Source: JAGLQA01 sp023135565 (GTDB taxonomy: Bacteria; Acidobacteriota; Aminicenantia; UBA2199). From it: a DNA stretch of 9,865 nt. This document shows, piece after piece, positions 7,307 to 9,865 of this stretch (position 1 is its first letter; every line of letters starts with the position of its first letter). The stretch covers positions 1 through 9,865 of the forward strand of contig DAOWCY010000241.1 in the NCBI GenBank assembly GCA_030639305.1. The letters are read 5' to 3'. Below the pieces are notes generated by a model. The model saw only the letters and a list, made by a program, of their open reading frames with translations. It did no database searches and had not been told where the DNA came from. Made by a program: the position numbers and the translations under genes.

Positions 7307-7313
7307 TAATTTG

Positions 7314-8141
7314 ATGTACAAGATTATCGAAAAAGAGACTTTATCAGAAAATGTAGCTAAATTTATCATCGAGAGCGAAACCATTGCCAATAACAGGAAA
7401 GCCGGACAATTCGTAATCATAAAAATCGGCGAAAAAGGCGAAAGGATCCCCTTAACCATTGCCGATGCCGATGCAAATAAGGGCACTATTACTTTAATCG
7501 TCCAAAAAGTAGGCACTACTTCTCATAAACTTTTTAACCTGGAAAGCGGCGATTCTTTGACCGACTTAGTAGGGCCTTTAGGAAAGGCCACGGAAGTGGA
7601 AAAAGTCGGCACTGTGATAGCTGCCGGCGGCGGCGTGGGCATTGCCCCGCTTTATCCCATCGCCAAAGCTTTCAAAGAAGCAGGCAATAAATTGATAACC
7701 GTACTGGCTGCCCGGAGCAAGGATTTGATCATTTTAGAAGATGAGATGAAAGCTTTTTCCGACGAAACTGTGGTAATGACAGATGACGGCTCTTATGGGA
7801 AGAAAGGCCTGGTTACGGCAGGCATCGAAGAGATCATCAACCGGGAGCAAGTCGATACGGTTGTGACTATCGGCCCGGCGATAATGATGAAATTTGTGGC
7901 GCTTTTAACGAAAAAATATTCGATTCATACGCTTGTCAGTTTAAATACTATCATGGTGGACGGCACCGGCATGTGCGGCGCCTGCCGTGTCAGCGTAGGC
8001 GGTAAAACCAAATTCGTCTGTGTAGACGGGCCGGAGTTCGATGCCCATGAGGTGGACTTCGACGGTATGTTGAAAAGGATGAACGCCTATCGAAGCGAAG
8101 AGGAAGTCTCCTATAAAAAATACCTGGAGAGCCGTAACTGA
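7314..8141 (+). CDS. nfnA: NfnA: NADH-dependent ferredoxin:NADP+ oxidoreductase, small subunit (FAD, [2Fe-2S])
   Basis: A 275-residue protein of the dihydroorotate-dehydrogenase electron-transfer (PyrK-like)/ferredoxin-NADP reductase family. The FAD-binding barrel covers about 1-95, with GQFVIIKI and RIPLTIAD. The NAD-binding half begins with VGTVIAAGGGVGIAPLYP (98-115) and includes TIGPAIMMKF. The C-terminal iron-sulfur loop has Cys221, Cys224 and Cys236 plus Asp216 (VDGTGMCGAC). In the NfnA family the [2Fe-2S] cluster is held by three Cys and one Asp, which fits and argues against a plain PyrK. With NfnB the complex couples NADH and reduced ferredoxin to reduction of two NADP+, reversibly, in the cytoplasm. 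NfnB follows after 9 bp. Homologues are often labelled sulfide dehydrogenase or DHODB-like subunit. Confidence 0.9.
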   Translation: MYKIIEKETLSENVAKFIIESETIANNRKAGQFVIIKIGEKGERIPLTIADADANKGTITLIVQKVGTTSHKLFNLESGDSLTDLVGPLGKATEVEKVGTVIAAGGGVGIAPLYPIAKAFKEAGNKLITVLAARSKDLIILEDEMKAFSDETVVMTDDGSYGKKGLVTAGIEEIINREQVDTVVTIGPAIMMKFVALLTKKYSIHTLVSLNTIMVDGTGMCGACRVSVGGKTKFVCVDGPEFDAHEVDFDGMLKRMNAYRSEEEVSYKKYLESRN

Positions 8142-8150
8142 GGAGGAAAT

Positions 8151-9620
8151 ATGCCTGTAGATTATAAAGAACTAAAAAAAGATAGAGCCCGGGACTTCAG
8201 GGCTGAGTTAAGAGCGAAACTGAGCGCCAAAGAGAGAACCAAAACGGAACGGGTAGTTATGTCCGAGAAACCGCCTATGGAGCGGAATAAAGGTTTCGTC
8301 GAAGTGAATAACGGTATTGCCGAAGAAGAGGCTGTTCGTGAAGCCGGTAGATGTCTCGATTGTCCGACTCCTACCTGTATTTCCGGCTGCCCGGTAAACA
8401 TCAATATTCCCGGTTTTGTAAAACAGGTCGAAAAAGGCGATTTCCTTGAAGCGGCAAAGGTGTTAAAAAGCACCAATGCGCTTCCTGCCGTCTGCGGCCG
8501 GGTGTGTCCCCAGGAAATTCAATGTGAAGAACAGTGCATTTATAATAAAATGAATAAACCCCCGGTAGCCGTCGGCAACTTAGAGCGGTTTACCGCGGAT
8601 TATGAGCGGGAAAGCGGGAATATTTCCGTGCCGGAAGTAGCCGCCCCCAACGGCATAAAAGTCGGTATTGTCGGCTCCGGGCCCGGCGGTTTGACAGTAG
8701 CCGGGGAGCTGGCGAAATTGGGTTATGAAGTGACGCTTTTTGAAGCGCTGCATGAATATGGCGGCGTGTTGGTTTACGGCATCCCCGAATTCAGGCTGCC
8801 CAAAGCGATCGTCAGGACCGAGATCAACAACTTAGAAAAGATGGGCGTAAAATTCGTCAAGAATTTTATCGTCGGCAGGACAGCCACTTTCGACGACTTA
8901 AAAAAAGAGGGCTTCAAAGCTTTTTATATCGGCAGCGGTGCCGGTTTGCCGCGGTTTATGAACATTCCCGGTGAAAATTTGATCAACATATTTTCTTCTA
9001 ACGAGTACCTGACCCGGGTCAACCTGATGAAAGCCTACAAATTCCCCGAATACGACACTCCTATTGTCGAAGCCAAGACCGTTATCGTTGTGGGCGGCGG
9101 TAACACGGCCATGGACTCTGTGCGCACGGCCAAAAGGCTCGGCGCGGAGCGGTCCATCATTATTTACCGCAGGTCGGAAAAAGAGATGCCGGCCCGTGTG
9201 GAAGAGATCAAACATGCCAAAGAAGAAGGCATTGAATTTTTGAATTTGAACAATCCCATCGAGTATATCGGCGATTCCGAAGGCCGGGTAAAGCAGGCCA
9301 AAGTACAGAAAATGGAATTGGGTGCGCCTGATGATTCGGGCCGCCGCAGGCCCGTGCCTGTAAAAGGTTCCGAGTATTTGATAGATGTGGACGTAGTGGT
9401 AGTCGGCGTCGGCGTATCGCCTAACCCGTTGATCCCCCAGGCACTGCCGGAGTTGGAAGTCACCCGTTGGGGTACCATAGTTGTTGGAGATGACATGCAG
9501 ACCTCGATCCCCGGCATATTTGCCGGAGGTGATATTGTCCGTGGTGGCGCGACGGTTATTTTGGCCATGGGTGACGGTAAGAAAGCGGCTGACGGCATGC
9601 ACAAATATCTAAGCGAGTAG
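8151..9620 (+). CDS. nfnB: NfnB: NADH-dependent ferredoxin:NADP+ oxidoreductase, large bifurcating subunit (GltD-like)
   Basis: A 489-residue protein, full length for the family. AGGAGG (8141-8146) overlaps the nfnA stop and lies 4 bp before the ATG, so the two are translated together. The N-terminal GltD-type iron-sulfur domain has Cys68, 71, 76 and 80 and Cys115, 119, 125 and 129, enough for two [4Fe-4S] clusters. The FAD Rossmann motif VGIVGSGPGGLTVA is at 171-184, the NADP(H) site VIVVGGGNTAMDS at 311-323 with YRRSEKEMPAR after it, and the closing FAD motif FAGGDIVRGGATV at 457-469. Alone it resembles the small subunit of glutamate synthase, and it may be so labelled in databases. No glutamate synthase large subunit is in view, and the adjacent nfnA indicates the bifurcating complex. 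Confidence 0.93.
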   Translation: MPVDYKELKKDRARDFRAELRAKLSAKERTKTERVVMSEKPPMERNKGFVEVNNGIAEEEAVREAGRCLDCPTPTCISGCPVNINIPGFVKQVEKGDFLEAAKVLKSTNALPAVCGRVCPQEIQCEEQCIYNKMNKPPVAVGNLERFTADYERESGNISVPEVAAPNGIKVGIVGSGPGGLTVAGELAKLGYEVTLFEALHEYGGVLVYGIPEFRLPKAIVRTEINNLEKMGVKFVKNFIVGRTATFDDLKKEGFKAFYIGSGAGLPRFMNIPGENLINIFSSNEYLTRVNLMKAYKFPEYDTPIVEAKTVIVVGGGNTAMDSVRTAKRLGAERSIIIYRRSEKEMPARVEEIKHAKEEGIEFLNLNNPIEYIGDSEGRVKQAKVQKMELGAPDDSGRRRPVPVKGSEYLIDVDVVVVGVGVSPNPLIPQALPELEVTRWGTIVVGDDMQTSIPGIFAGGDIVRGGATVILAMGDGKKAADGMHKYLSE

Positions 9621-9655
9621 CAGCATTCAGCTTTCGGCCTTCAGCCATCAGTCCG
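9621..9655 (+). repeat. 7-bp tandem repeat directly after the nfnB stop
   Basis: Five heptamers, CAGCATT, CAGCTTT, CGGCCTT, CAGCCAT and CAGTCCG, start at the base after the TAG. The consensus is CAGCNWT. Similar CAGC-type heptamer strings occur between genes in many environmental bacteria, from my general familiarity and not from a search. Confidence 0.75.
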
Positions 9656-9678
9656 GTGCTAAGAGGGTGGGTGCGGAA

Positions 9679-9702
9679 GGGAACTGTCCCGCCCCGGTTT
9701 TT
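9679..9702 (+). terminator. Candidate terminator downstream of nfnB
   Basis: GGGA (9679-9682) and TCCC (9687-9690) form a short stem with a 4-base loop. It can be extended by GG/CC (9675-9676 with 9692-9693) across a small bulge, and TTTTT follows at 9698-9702. The T-run is 7 bases from the core stem, so the structure is imperfect. Confidence 0.4.
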
Positions 9703-9747
9703 CCCGTGGATTCCAGTTGTTTTTGCCTACCATGAAATTAATATAGC

Positions 9748-9774
9748 CACAGAGCACACCGAGGACACAGAGAA
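9748..9774 (+). repeat. 9-bp tandem repeat, CACAGAG type
   Basis: Three units in a row: CACAGAGCA, CACCGAGGA, CACAGAGAA. The consensus is CACAGAGNA. This is a recognisable intergenic repeat type that I recall from many environmental genomes; its role is not known to me. Confidence 0.75.
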
Positions 9775-9792
9775 AAAGCAAAAGCATTAAAC

Positions 9793-9819
9793 CACGAAGT
9801 TCACGAAGCGCACGAAGAA
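9793..9819 (+). repeat. 9-bp tandem repeat, CACGAAG type
   Basis: Three units: CACGAAGTT, CACGAAGCG, CACGAAGAA, with the first seven bases identical in all. It has the same period and layout as the CACAGAG triplet 18 bp upstream but a different core, and it ends just before the ribosome site of the next gene. Confidence 0.8.
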
Positions 9820-9850
9820 AAAAGCAAGAAACAAAGGAGAAGGGCTTTTG

Positions 9851-9865
9851 ATGACCGAGAAGCCA
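9851..9865 (+). CDS. Start of an unidentified gene, cut by the window edge
   Basis: The ATG at 9851 is preceded by AAAGGAG (9833-9839) at 11 bp. Only MTEKP is visible, so nothing can be said of the product. The in-frame TTG at 9848 is a less likely start. Confidence 0.4.

Larger units (their letters stand above)
6544..7313. other. Long intergenic region with tandem repeats and inverted repeats, no convincing gene
   Basis: About 770 bp lie between the SBBP gene and nfnA. The first 100 bp hold a GGGGC/GCCCC inverted repeat (6588-6592 with 6604-6608) without a T-tract. The centre (6650-6940) is the 21-bp array. After it comes about 200 bp of non-repetitive sequence, then the hairpins listed separately and the nfnA leader. 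Open frames exist here on both strands. None has a ribosome site or a recognisable protein, and their openness within the array follows from a repeat length divisible by three. Confidence 0.7.

Noticed and set aside
7311..7313. TTG as nfnA start
   Set aside because: The adjacent ATG has better spacing to GGAGG (7 bp against 4 bp) and is the commoner start codon.
8898..9602. Long minus-strand open frames opposite nfnB
   Set aside because: They are shadows of the well-supported nfnB coding sequence, with low-complexity, unrecognisable translations.

Overview
The window looks like a chromosomal segment of an uncultured anaerobic bacterium, fairly A+T-rich. Two things suggest this. One is an electron-bifurcating NADH-dependent ferredoxin:NADP oxidoreductase pair (nfnAB), typical of anaerobes. 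The other is a set of large exported modular proteins (SBBP propeller, InlB-like and Calx-beta-like modules, a SUMF1-like lectin-fold domain), of a kind I associate with candidate phyla such as Aminicenantota. The phylum is inferred from domain style only, with no marker gene in view.

Layout, all genes on the + strand. Positions 1-1005 hold the 3' part of a protein ending in a SUMF1/FGE-like domain that lacks the catalytic cysteines. It runs directly into a TPR / membrane / Ig-like module protein (1010-2755, possibly from 992), probably in one operon. A 164-bp gap carries a weak hairpin, then an A-rich tract and a good sigma70-type promoter (TTGAAA-17-TATATT). These drive a 1207-residue secreted protein (2920-6543) with an N-terminal propeller-associated domain, seven SBBP blades and four C-terminal beta-sandwich modules.

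Positions 6544-7313 hold no convincing gene. They hold the most unusual structure of the window: about 14 units of a degenerate 20-21-bp tandem repeat (6650-6940). Its core alternates strictly between AACGGTT-type and AACCGTT-type in 12 consecutive units, so neighbouring units carry mutually complementary cores. Several inverted repeats follow before nfnA.

The nfnA (7314-8141) and nfnB (8151-9620) genes form a tight two-gene operon with strong Shine-Dalgarno sites. They balance NADH, NADPH and reduced ferredoxin. Downstream lie three different short tandem arrays (7-bp, 9-bp and 9-bp periods), a weak terminator-like hairpin, and the first five codons of another gene at the window edge.

I see no tRNA, rRNA, CRISPR array or transposase.
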